Shown here in pieces: positions 12,980-24,000 of a DNA stretch of 64,000 bases (its first letter is position 1; each line of letters begins with the position of its first letter). The notes under the pieces are model-generated. The model had not been told where the DNA came from and ran no database searches. It was given only the letters and a program-made list of their open reading frames with translations. This DNA comes from Puccinellia tenuiflora (taxonomy: Eukaryota > Streptophyta > Magnoliopsida > Poales > Poaceae), in assembly GCA_012064385.1 (NCBI GenBank), contig QRDG01000236.1, forward strand, positions 124,430 to 188,429, read 5' to 3'. Both the position numbers and the translations under genes were made by a program.

Positions 12980-15900
12980 CTATGCCAGGGGTTTACCATA
13001 CAGATTCGTGTACACGATCTTCGTCCGGTGGACCAGAATCAAGCTCAGGATAGCGGCGATGACGCAGAACCCCGACATGATCATAGACGAGATAAAAAAG
13101 CAGATGGCCCCCTCGCACTTCAGCGCAGGAGCGACGTCGGAGACCATTCCCAGCAATCTGCCCGGCATTGCCAGCAATGTCGAGTTGTTCTGGTGAGCTT
13201 GCTTCTTGGCTTCGTAGTCGTAAATGCCGCTAGCAATGATGCCCGAAAAAACCAGGGAGCCTGCGGGGTTTGCGACAGTAAGAAAGTTGTACAATGCTCC
13301 AAAATTCTTCACCCCAAACAGTTCGGAGGCAGCGGCTGGCACGATCGCCCAGTGGGCGCCGTACCCGAGCCCAATAAGCAGTGTGCCAATGTACATAGTG
13401 CCAGGCCAAGCCATTGCAAAGGTGAAGTGTCCGATTGCCATGAATAGTTGAGCTGTTGCTAAGGCAATTGCCCTTGGATATGCGTAATCCCTGAAAAAGG
13501 GTGAGAAAAAACAATGAGACAACAATGCGAGAAATGCTTCTCACTAATAAAATATAAAACCTGTATTCATTTCTTTATTTTCAAAAATAAAAAAGATATT
13601 AAATGAATAAAAACAAACTAAAATGGGTAAACATTTCCTTAGGGTTGTGAGCTTTGTCAACATTGAATCACAGAATCAGTGCTGATGAACAGCATCAGTC
13701 TCTTATGCAACTTCACATCGGAGAATGCTCTTCCATATGAACTAACCAAAATACTACTCATCTAATGAGACGTAAAGGTCAGCAAAGAGGTGCCATAATT
13801 CTTACTTGACAATAATCTCTGACAAGTAGCCCCCAGCAACACGTCCAAGGAAGTTCCAAATGCTAATCATTGACACAAAAATGTGGGATTCCTCGAAACC
13901 CAAAGACTGACTCATTTGCCCAAGATTATCAATCACAGTAAGACCTGAACCTGACCCCAAGAGAAGGGAGAAAAATAGAAGCCAAAAATCAGCCTTGATC
14001 ATCGCCTGGATCAATGTGAAATCCTCTCCTCGTCGTGGACCTTTCCTCCTTTTAACCCGGACAGCGCCAACAGCAGCTGCCTGGAATAGCCTAGCCTGCA
14101 ATTCAGCAATCCTCTTTTGCCTCTCCGAGGCTGGAAGTAAATCAACATCTTTTGGTTTTTCATCCTCCACCTCACTGAGTATAACTTCATTTTGCTCTTC
14201 GGACGGTACTGAACCACTTGCTTCGTCTCTCCGAGGTGATGATGCCAGTGGTTCATAGACACTCTCGACTTCATTTGAAAAGAAGCTGAGTATCACAGGG
14301 ATGACTATTGGAACTAGCAAGAGGACGATTAGAATGATGGTACACAGGACTGTCAATGTTTGGCTCAAGCCAACAAGGTCTTCAAGCAGCATCACACCCA
14401 TCAGATAAGCAGCCAAGACTAAGCAGACACCGTATACAAACGTGAAACTTATACCATCAGACGGCCGTACCTGTCTGTGGCCTCCAACTGGTCTAACAAT
14501 GAACATTAAAGCGACAACTACCATTGCTGGGCCAACAGCAACCATGAATATAAGTGCAGCATCATCAGGCGTGTGTACTATTGCATAAATCTGTGTTATG
14601 ATTGCACCACTCAAACCAGCAAATCCCTTGAGGATACCAACAATTGGTCCGCGGTTCTTGGGGAAGTTCTGAACACATGAGACGAGTGCAGCAGTATTGA
14701 AGTATGTCTCACCATTATTTCCGACAAAGATTAGAATGCACATCTGCAGAGGGACAGTAAACTTTTAGTCCAAGAGCCAACAAAAATTTGGAAGAATACA
14801 AATTGATAACAAAGGTGTTAGATCATATTGAAATTATGAAACGATCGAACTTTCCAAATGCCACAAACAGAAACGGGGACTTGACTTTTAAAGTAAAATA
14901 AAACATAAAAGAATACTTAGTTCCCCGTCCTCATGGACAGAGAACAGCACTAATCCTGTGATTTTAGTATCTTGCAGAAGTCACCACACATTGCTTGAAA
15001 ATTTGACACAGCATTTTTTGTAATATAAAACATAGCATATGATTACATATCATAATCATAATCTTCGGAACTAAAGGGGATGTTAATTCACTTATTCAAC
15101 CAGAATTTTAGGTTATTCTATTGCAGCAACGCAGTGGTAATGAGCAGACTGATAAAAATGCATAGCAAATTTTCTAGGTTGAACATTGTTAATTGAAATG
15201 AACTATATGAACCTCAGTGTTTTGAGGATTTTTTTTCTCGAATACGGGTCCGATGACGTGTAATTTGTTAGTGTTTTTCAGGATTAGATAATGAAGGTTA
15301 ACTAAAGGCACATGGGAATCGAGAAAGCGACCACTAAGAAGAGGATAAGTACACACGGATGACTAGGAAGTATATTCGACATGCGTTAGAATATTCAGTA
15401 AATACAGCAGGAAAAAGTTAACCTGTTTGAGCCAATAAAAAATTGGAAATGATTTCTGGACATAGCTTTCAGTATTTTGGATGAACGAAATGCATTGCAG
15501 TCCAGCAGCAATGGTATTCTGAAACAAGGAATTCGCTCCTGCTCTTCTCTAATCGGAAGTTGATTAGCGACTCTCTAACGTTGGAGACGGCATTGGGATG
15601 TGCAATTGACCCATAACACTTGCCGCTGGACAAGATTAATTTCCAATCCCAATCTTCGAAAGTTCAACCATACATTTGTTATTTCTACTCCAAAGCACGG
15701 TAGAAACTGAAACCTCAACAACCACCACACATAAGTTCATGAATTTTTTCCTATCACAGCATCGTGCACGCTTCAATTAGCACAAAAGTCACGGAGAATC
15801 TTCTAAGAATTAGAATAACCAGCTACAATCTGAAGCTGGACATCACATGAGGCTGCCAGAACAGGACAGGCTGATGCGGGCATGTGCACTTGCAGAAACG

Positions 15901-16286
15901 AAGAAGGAAACGGAAGGACTAATAATGGGAGGTAAGGTAACGGATCTTACCGCCCAGAGCGGCGGCACGGCGACGCGGCGGGTGACGGCGAGCCAGACCC
16001 AGCCGTAGCCGACGAGGTTCTGCGCGGCGCCGACGAGGAGCGCGGCCCAGAGCGGGAGCACGGCGCAGAGCGTGCCGGCGAGGAAGCCGACGCTGTCGCC
16101 GAGGTCCTTGGCGACGCCGAGGCTGGCGACCTGGCGCTGGTTGTACCCGAGCGAGGACTTGATGACCGGCGAGAGGCTGCCGAACAGGTACCCCACCCCG
16201 GCGACCGACTGCATCCACATCGCCGCCACGAACACGAGCCACCGGTTCCGCAGGAACCCCCGCAGCCGGGTCCCCATCTCCGCCAT
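12980..16286 (-). CDS. Nodulin-like major facilitator superfamily transporter (NFD4-like), three exons, 594 aa
   Basis: Minus-strand exons are 15951-16286, 13806-14743 and 12980-13490. Introns are 1207 and 315 bp with GT-AG ends (gcg|gtaag...ctgcag|atg and gtcaa|gtaag...tttcag|gga). Phases match (0 and 2), giving 1785 nt ending in TAG. The start ATG at 16286 opens MAEMGTRLRGFLRNRWLVF. It is followed by the nodulin-like half (WMQSVAGVGYLFGSLSP; GNNGETYFNTAALVSCVQNF; GILKGFAGLSGAI). Then come several hydrophobic helices, a charged cytoplasmic loop (about residues 285-350, rich in E/K/R), and a second MFS half (LLLGSGSGLTVIDNLGQ; WNFLGRVAGGYLSE; GLGYGAHWAIVPAAASELFG). Length fits plant nodulin-like/NFD4 proteins (around 550-620 aa). 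These are multi-pass membrane proteins, and most have no proven substrate. No lesion seen, so it is probably functional. An upstream in-frame ATG at 16325 would add 13 residues; the MAEMG start is the usual family start. Confidence 0.93.
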
Positions 16287-17359
16287 TGCCGCGCGAGATC
16301 GACTAGGATGATCCGAAGCAAGCAAGCAAGCAGCAGCCCCAAGAATCTATAGTACTGCAAGAGAGCGGCTTTGGGACGGGAACGGGAAGCCGTCCTCCGC
16401 CTTCCTGGGGGGCAAGAGCGAAGAGCTGTGGACTGCGAGAAACCGAAGTGACGACGACCCTTGAGGGAAGCCGGGGATCGGGATGCGGAATCAGCAACGA
16501 TCTTCGCCGCTGGCGTTATTTATTGCCGATGCCGACGTGTGCCCGTGCTTGGATGACCAAGACCGAGCAAGTTGGAAAAAGAAATTGGCGTCGAGCTCGT
16601 TTTTCTCAATCTGGAGGCGGTAGGCTGCAGGCCTCCGTGGCGATGGCGAGAGGGTGGGGGCAAGGCGACAAGCCGGGACTTGACAGGACGCTATTTCCTC
16701 CGGTGCGCGGTCGATGGGCACAGTAGCCAGCCACGACGCTGACCGGTGACCGCGGGGTGACTCTGGTGCGCACCGTGGGGGACAACGATGAGCCAGGGTG
16801 AGACGACGCCACGACGAGGCCTAGATATGGCGGATGGGTGTTGGGTGGGGTGGGCGGTGGCGCCGGACATGGCCCGTCTCGCGACCGCCGAATTGTGTGG
16901 ATTGGTATGTACGCCGTCGACGAGTGTGTTGTCAGCGGTAGCGGTGGCGGAAAAATCCAGCGCCAGGGGACGGGACGGGACCGGAGAAATGTCCGTTTGT
17001 GGTGTGGGCGATTTAAGCGGAGTACGGTTGTTTCCGTGTCTGTTCTTTTCTGTTCTGTTCTGTTGGGGACTGGAGATTCGGCGCGCGCCTTGCCAGGATT
17101 TTTTTTTTAATCCCCACCGCGTGTGGACATGATTGGAGGAGTTCTCGGTGGACAGATCTGATAAATAGCTGGCTCAAATTGTAACAACATATTGATCTGG
17201 AAAAAAAATTGGAACAACAGATTGATCTGAAACAAACTTATACAATAGATTCACATAACACACAAAATCTATAATGACTATGTTGTTTACAATTGATCTT
17301 TAAAAAAATTAGGGGGGTCATCCACCCTACAAGATAAGTTGTTATCATAAGAATAGTTA
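16287..17359 (-). promoter_or_regulatory. 5' UTR and promoter region of the MFS gene
   Basis: GC-rich sequence upstream of the ATG at 16286. On the minus strand a weak TATA-like caataaataac lies at about 16515-16525, some 230 bp upstream of the ATG. ORFs in this stretch (16448-17132) overlap in several frames and lack domains, as expected for GC-rich promoter DNA. Confidence 0.35.
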
Positions 17360-17790
17360 GCAATAGCATGATCTGCTTAGTTGGCTTCCCTTAGACAATG
17401 AATAAATTCAACTCTATCAATCGTACCAGTAATGTTAAAGCATTCAGCATAGATTACAGTCCCCTTACGAGTTTTCACAACATCTATAGCATCAGACTCA
17501 ATTTGGACATCATGATAACCCAAGGAATTTGCTAGATCAGTATGTTCTTGACAATTATGATTTGTGTGATATGCTAGATGAGCATCATGTACATGTGGCC
17601 TTCTTCATCAACTTGTCTGCACCATTCCCCGGCTTCTCCGCGTCTGCCTCGTCGTATAGACCTACCCGGTACATGATAAACGAAGCAATGGTATAAACTA
17701 CAACCTCACAGGAGACCTCATCACACATCCCTCAAAATAAATCTTGTTATGGGTATTCCAAATGGACCAGCAAATTACAGCCAAAAGGTT
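17360..17790 (-). pseudogene. Reverse-transcriptase-associated RNase H (RVT_3-like) remnant, probably from a LINE
   Basis: On the minus strand a broken frame reads AVICWSIWNTHNKIYFEG at about 17770-17715. After a gap it reads LANSLGYHDVQIESDAIDVV at about 17550-17490 and DRVEFIHCLREAN, stopping near 17383. The first block is the end of a zinc-binding RT region and the second is the plant RNase H pattern with the IESD acidic site. In-frame stops and short gaps show it is dead. A MITE lies at its upstream edge. Confidence 0.65.
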
Positions 17791-17791
17791 A

Positions 17792-18016
17792 GTACTCCCT
17801 TCGGTTCGGTTTAGAAGGCTCACTTGTAAAAGCATGCAGTTTCAAAATTCTCCCCGTATTAAGGCACAATTGCATTAATTAGGCCAATGCATGCGTGAGG
17901 CAAACAAATTTGACCATTGCATGTCGGTTATGCTATCTTTTTTTTCCTCCAATCAGCTGCCACCTAGGTCCCGATGCTCCTCCCAGTGAGCCTTTAAAAC
18001 TGAACCGGAGGGAGCA
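17792..18016. mobile_element. Stowaway-like MITE with about 30-bp terminal inverted repeats
   Basis: Left end ctcccttcggttcggttt, right end aaaactgaaccggagggag. The subterminal gaaggctcac (17814) also pairs with gtgagccttt (17986). Both ends lie near TA dinucleotides, as expected for Tc1/mariner-type insertions. No ORF. Confidence 0.7.
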
Positions 18017-18256
18017 TAAAAAATTTCACCGCCAGCATTAAAACTATAAATCTAGGAATTAGGGATATTATAACCGAGACAAGAGGAAGCTCTCACACGA
18101 ACTGAACGTTTTTAACCGTTGGATCGGCATTCTGATCGTGTTTCCTTGTCGTTCCGACCGTCTGCTCTCATTAACTCCCGCACTGGGCCGAACGTCCCTA
18201 GGGGTGCTATTCTATCGGTAAAATCGGCCCAATTTGGTTAGTTGGGCTGAAAACAC

Positions 18257-19801
18257 TGATAATGGATACTGACAAGCACTGGCAGAGTTGGGTAGTGCTC
18301 CAAGCGAAGACGTGGATGTAGCAAGTAGCAGTTTTCACCCAGTGAAGAACCAAGGTTTAATCAGACCAGTAGGACTTTGAAATCAACAACGAGGTGAACG
18401 TCGACGGTCTCTGGCGCTTAACCGTGACGAACGCGGACCTGCACACACTCAAACAATTACTTTGCCCCCAACGACAGGAAGGTTGTCAATCTTCCCAGTC
18501 TACTGAAAACAAAGCGGTTAAATGTATAGTGTAGTGAAATGATTTATGAAAACGGACCAGTTAGCGAGTGATGATGGAAAGCAAGTAAACGATGTTGTAA
18601 ACAATGTAAAAAAAATGGACCGGGGGCCATGGGTTTACTAGAGGCGTCTCTACAATAAATAAAATACTCATATGAAGGGTAAACAAATTACAAATGGGAA
18701 ATTGACAGAATTATGACACAAATTAATCTAGCTATATCAAAGTGTTCATGGTAATATTCATGTAGGCATCACAACAAGAAACAAAGACCGCCATCCGACT
18801 TCATCTTTGTCTAAAAAGTCCACCTAGGGATCGCTATCCAGCCTGTCACCCATTGGTATTAAGTTGCAAGCAACAGACAATTGCATTAAGTAAAGTGTAT
18901 GATGTAATCAACATTTATAATCACGTAGACATAAACATCACTGTTTTACCCTTAGTCGCAACAACACACCCTCGTACTTAGACGTTTCTGTCACTCGTGC
19001 CCAGGCATAAAAGGGGGCATGAACCAAGTATCTAGCATAAATACTCCCTCTTGAAGACAAACGCAATTACTTGGCCAAAGCAACTACACACATCGGAGAG
19101 CATGCAAGAACATAAATTAACATATAAGAATCATGCACAATTTGATCATAACTTCATAATACATCGGATCCTAGCAAACACATCATATAGCATTACAAAT
19201 AGTCGATCTTGATCATGTAGGGCAGCTCATAAGACCATAAACATGAAGCACAAGGGAGAGAGACAACCATCTAGCTACTGCCATGGACCCGAAGTCTAAG
19301 GTGGAACTACTCACACTTCATCCCGGTGGAAGGCATGGCGATGTAGAGCCCTCCGGGATCGATCTCCCATCCGGCAGCGTGCCGGGAGCAGCTTCAGAAT
19401 CTTCGAGTTGGCTGCGGCGTCTGGTCGTGTTTCTGGAGAATATCGTCGCCCCCGATGATTTTAGGTCAAAGGGGGTATTTGTTGGAGTCGCAGCGGGCCG
19501 AGGTGGTGGACAGCCCGCCCCTGGCCCCTGGGTGGCCCCCCAGGTCGCACTTCGGTCTCCAGCTTCTTTTCGTCGAATAAAAAATTCTTGTAAATTATTG
19601 TCCAATTCCGAGAATATTTTCTGAAGTAACTTTTCTGAAATAGAAAACAGCAAAAACAGAGAACTGGCACTGGGCATCTTGTCAATAGGTTAGTCCGACA
19701 AAAAGCCTAAAAATAATGTAATAAGGTAATAAAAACATGTAACAATGACATATAAGTAGCATGTAACAATAAAAAATTATAGATACGTTTGACAAGTACC
19801 A
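18257..19801 (-). mobile_element. Solo LTR of the TGATACGTC type, 1545 bp, old
   Basis: Reverse-complement LTR. On the minus strand it starts tggtacttgtcaaacg (decayed from the TGATACGTC start), continues with the cgtatctataattttt motif at about 19790, and ends ccattatca at 18257. Flanking 5-mers are aacac (18252-18256) and aacat (19802-19806), a one-mismatch target duplication. No internal region lies on either side, so it is a solo LTR. ORFs at 19283-19685 are LTR sequence. Confidence 0.75.
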
Positions 19802-20029
19802 AACATGCTAAAATCCCATATCATGAGGCTGAACTCAACTGATTCGAAAATAAGGTACGAGACACGGATTTGGGCAACACATATTTGCATGCGTCTGCAC
19901 GTAATGAGACCACATGCAAATAATGAGCTGTACGCGAGGCCTCACACTCATGACTCATCAGGTTAGTGTCTAATCCATCACATGAGTAGACCACCATATA
20001 TTAGCCTAGCATCCACATTCAAATTACTA

Positions 20030-20277
20030 CTCCCTCCATCCCAAAATATAAGGCGTCCTTAAATTTCGCTGGTCAATGACGTATAATTTTGACCATGATT
20101 TATAGTTATAATATAGCCATAAAATTAGTATAATGATATATGGAATGAAAGAATTTTTCAAGACGAATCTAAAGGTATCATTCTCAACCCATATAATTTA
20201 GAATATATTATTGGTCAAAGTCGAGTATGAAAGACCAGCATAAAAATAGCGCGCCTTATAATTTGGGACCGAGGGAG
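20030..20277. mobile_element. Stowaway MITE, 248 bp, TA target duplication
   Basis: Ends ctccctccatcccaaaatat and atttgggaccgagggag form a terminal inverted repeat with the typical CTCCCTCC end. It is flanked by TA at 20028-20029 and 20278-20279. Internal AT-rich sequence, no ORF. Confidence 0.9.
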
Positions 20278-20395
20278 TAACAAATTTCATGGCGTTCAAT
20301 TTTTTTCTCATATGTAACAATAGTGGTTAAAAATAATGGCCAAGGTTCTCTAGTAATTAAATTTATTTGAAATATACTTTAAATTTGTGACATTC

Positions 20396-22971
20396 TGAAA
20401 GAGCATGGTTGCCCCCATGTGTTGTTTTGGTAATTAATGACAATCTCTATGAACTAATGTGTGCTTTGAGTTATATGTGCAGTGTTGGTCCATAAGGAAT
20501 GGCTGGACTCCATATGTTGGAGTCAAGGCTAAAAGAAGAAGATCATTTGTTGATCAAGGCCAAAGTGTTTTTCCATGAGCATGAATCAAGAGGAAGATTC
20601 TATGTTGCCCATGGAGGATGGCGTCACGTGGTGATCGTCATCAAGATAAAGACCAAGTGAAGATATGTCGAAGAGTGTCTCTCCCATCTTGGTGTATGGG
20701 GGAGCAATATGCGAGTCTTCACCAAGCGGAGCACAATCAAGAAAGGTGATCCACTTGAGAGTAGATCAAGATCATCATCATCTAGCTCAAGTGGAATGTG
20801 CAAGGCAAAGGTATGATCTTGTTAGGGTTTCTATTTTACCGGTCTCGCGGTGTTGTTGGGAGACCGGGTTTGTTAGATAGGTAACCGTACTATCAAGAGG
20901 GGCTCTCAAGTGAGCTTTAGCGTATCGGTCGTAGAGAGCTCAAACCTTTGCATCCTTGGCATCATCTTTATTGGTTCCTATTTGGCTCTTATCGTGGTGT
21001 GGTATTGGTGCTTGTCGTGCTTGTCATGACAAGCCCAAGGTCACCAAAACGGTTTTCATATGTGTTCCCTATTGTGTTTTCGGTGTCGGAGATTTTGTCG
21101 ATCCATCTATGCGGAAGGTTTCACTCTTCCATTTATTAGCAAAATCTCCCTTGCTTGGTTTCAATATTCTCACATGATATAGGGTAGCATTTTTCGTCCT
21201 CTTTCAAACAAAAGTGGTTTCATGTCATTCGGACCTCATTTGCAAAAGATATGGTTTTCCGGTTTTCAATTGAAAGCTTTTACCTTTCATCATTTGGTTT
21301 TACCATATCTTATTGAACAATGATGTTTCTCTGCATATTCTTGTAGTGCTCGTTGTGACGATTCCAACGAGTCCAAGATTATCGAAAACGGAGTTCGGAA
21401 GTGGAAGTTATTGCGGTTTTAGTGTTGGAAGTATTTTTGACAGAATATTATAAAAGAAAAGGAAAAGGGGAGGGCAGCCGGCCTCACCGCCGGCCTGGGC
21501 CGGCTCCCAGGCCGGCCCGTTCGGGCGCCCCCCCCCCGGCCTCCCTGCCGGCCATGTCCGGGTCACAGGCCGGACCACTCGGGTGGGCCGCCGGCCTCAC
21601 CACCGGCCTGGGCCGGCTCCCAGGCCGGCCCACCCGGGTGCTCCTCACCCATCCTGCCGCCCCGGCCTTGCTGCCGGCCTGGGCCGGCTCCCAGGCCGGC
21701 CCACTCGGGTGGAGCCCCGGCCTCCCCACCGGCCTGGGCCGGCTGCCAGGCCGGCCTGCCTGATTTGCTCCTTCTTTCCCTTTTTGGCTGCACGAAAATG
21801 ATCCAACGGCTCCATTTTTGGAGCCCCTATTTAAGGGGCTTCTTCCCCAAAAATAAAAGTGACTTTTGCCAACCTCTTGAGCTATTTTCTCCCTCCATTG
21901 TTGACCTTCTCAAGCTTGGCTTTCTCTCAATCTCTCCGATATTTCTTGCTACTTTTTGAGAGAAAAGAGAGAGGAGATTTAGATCCTTGTTTCCACCAAT
22001 TGTTTTCTCCTCTAAGTGAGGAGAACACTTTGGATCTAGATCTTTGGAGTTTCTTGGTGTTCCTCCTTTGTTCTTCCTCTCTAATCCCTCCCAAGCATTA
22101 GTTGCTTTGGTTGGATTCGGGTTGGAAGAACTTGATCACTTAGTGTGTTCTTGCCATTGCATTAGTTGCATCGGTTTGAGTTCTCCACGGTGATTCGTGG
22201 AAAGTGAAGTTGAGAAGCTTGTTACTCTTGGGTACTTTGGTGCCCTAGAGCTTGTTCCTCTAGGGCACGTTGGTACCCTAGACGGTTGTTGATTTCTCGG
22301 AGTCTTGGTGGCTCACGGGATTTGTTGGGAGCCTCCAATTATGAAGTGTGGCTCAACCTTGTTTGCTTCGGAGTTTTGGTAGCTACGAAGACATTGCCGG
22401 GAGCCACCAATTGAGTTGTGGTGTGTGCCTCGGCCTTGGGCATCGAGTCTTGGTGGCTCGGTGCATTTGGTGAAGACCCTCCAACTTGTGGAGTGAGCTT
22501 CACCCTTGTAAAGGTTCTAGTTGTGAACCTCAACAGCAACATAGTGACAAGTGTCTCGCCGCATTGGTGGTAAGACACAACGGAGATACGGTGTGCCATA
22601 TTAAGGCTACTCGGTGTTTCACATTGGTGAACACCGCGCCGCTCCAACGGAGACTAGCTTCCATTGGGAAGTGAACTTCGGGATAAATCATCGTCTCCAA
22701 GTGCCTCGGTATTTCTATACTCGAGCTTCTTAGTTATGCTATTTACTTTGTGATAGTCGTTGAGCTTAAAGTCATATATCTTGCTATCGCCTAGTTGATC
22801 ATATTGCTTAGCATAAGTTGTTGGTGCACATAGGTGAACCTAGCTAGTTTAGGTTTTGGCTTGATAAATTAAACGTTAGTTTTATTCCGCATTTATTCAA
22901 GACTTAACCGTAATAATTTTAAATCGCCTATTCACCCCCCCCCCCCTCTAGGCGACATCCGTGTCCTTTCA
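20396..22971 (+). mobile_element. Solo LTR of the TGAAAG family, 2576 bp, intact target duplication
   Basis: Starts tgaaagagcatggttgcc at 20396 and ends gtgtcctttca at 22971. The flanks are CATTC at 20391-20395 and CATTC at 22972-22976, a perfect 5-bp duplication. No internal sequence is present, so the element was lost by LTR-LTR recombination. The LTR carries a GC-rich palindrome array (21477-21765), a TATA-like box (21827-21836) and the C run plus tctaggcgacatc near its end. ORFs within it are not genes. Confidence 0.95.
21477..21836 (+). promoter_or_regulatory. GGCCGG palindrome array and TATA-like box in the solo LTR
   Basis: Four near-identical blocks of about 65 bp carry ggcctgggccggctcc and caggccggcc. 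All are built from GCCGGC/GGCCGG palindromes. A TATTTAA box (21827-21836) follows about 65 bp after the array. It occupies the same place as the CCGGAA..TTCCGG array of the copy at 7380 but has a different core. Confidence 0.6.
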
Positions 22972-22989
22972 CATTCTACCATATAACAC

Positions 22990-23520
22990 CATCAGGCACC
23001 TGAGTTGTCAGTACATCCCTAGCTGTAGTTTTATTATCCTCCCAATGTTGTGCCAAATCCCTAGTTAAACAACTTCTAAAGGATACCTCACAATCAGTTG
23101 TCCTCACCTGGACAAAAGTAAGATCATGAGCTTGCGAGATGTCAAACAACAGATGGTAACTAGTGCATAAAGTAGTAGTATTGAGCCAAAAATCAATTCA
23201 AAATCTCACCGGATCCCCTTTGTTAAGTAGTATTTTTTCCGAGGAAAATAGATTTCCTTCACTTTTAGGAGATTCTTCCAACAAGGGGAATCAGTAACTC
23301 TATACTTAACACTAGAAATCATTTTTTTCTCAAATATCTGGCTTTCACAATTCTGTGCCAGATGGCACCCTGCATTTCTAACTTCCACCACCACTTGCAA
23401 AGCAAGCTGATACTTTCTTTTCTCACATCTTTCATTCTCTGGCCTTTTTACATATTGTGTCCTCTTTTTCTCACCAACCCAAAAGAAATGGCGACGATAC
23501 TTTTCCAATTTTTCAACCTG
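22990..23520 (-). pseudogene. LINE reverse-transcriptase C-terminal remnant
   Basis: Minus-strand frame at 23206-23508 begins MEKYRRHFFWVGEKKR, matching the plant non-LTR RT region just before the 'KGGLGI'-type block. It continues with WKNLLKVKEIYF, the usual 'spvWknLlk' segment, but the intervening residues are scrambled. The match fades toward 22990. No intact RT motifs. Confidence 0.6.
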
Positions 23521-24000
23521 TTCAGATGAGTGGAAATGGAATTCAGATGAGTGCCCTGTTAAAAAAAAAGTACTAGTATGAAAATGTATTTACACGGCCG
23601 TAGTCCACATGACGAATGTTCGAGCAAACGACTAAAGCGATCCCAGCCCACAAACACAGCAACACCCCACGAATAATTATTGGGCCGTAGTCCGAACACC
23701 CGATAACGATGAAAACCTTGCCATATCCCCTAGAGAAAAAGAAAAAACTAGCCCAACGCAGCATACCTCCGTCGGCGGGCCCAGCCCCGACGGCATAGCG
23801 TCCTTCCCACGCCAACCCCCACCCACGATCTGACGATCGCATCCAAATCAGCAGCAATAATTATTCCTCCCTTCACGAACCCCTCTCCCCATTTACCAAG
23901 CCCCGGCTTCGAACCACCAAAGCCCCCGACTCCCCGAGCCAGCCGCATCCAGAGCTCCAAACCCTAGCGGAGGCGAGGCGCGGCGTGGGAGAGGCCGGCC
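23521..24000 (+). promoter_or_regulatory. Upstream region and 5' UTR of the NTF2 gene
   Basis: From about 23750 the sequence becomes C-rich on the plus strand (runs such as ccacccacg and cccctctcccc), typical of a grass housekeeping promoter without an obvious TATA box. The 5' UTR probably starts near 23900. Minus-strand ORFs here overlap in several frames and are not supported. Confidence 0.4.

Noticed and set aside
16448..17132. ORFs upstream of the MFS gene (92-114 aa)
   Set aside because: GC-rich promoter DNA with frames open on both strands and no recognisable motif.
21401..21801. 120-aa and similar Pro/Gly/Arg-rich ORFs
   Set aside because: Translations of the GGCCGG minisatellite in a solo LTR.
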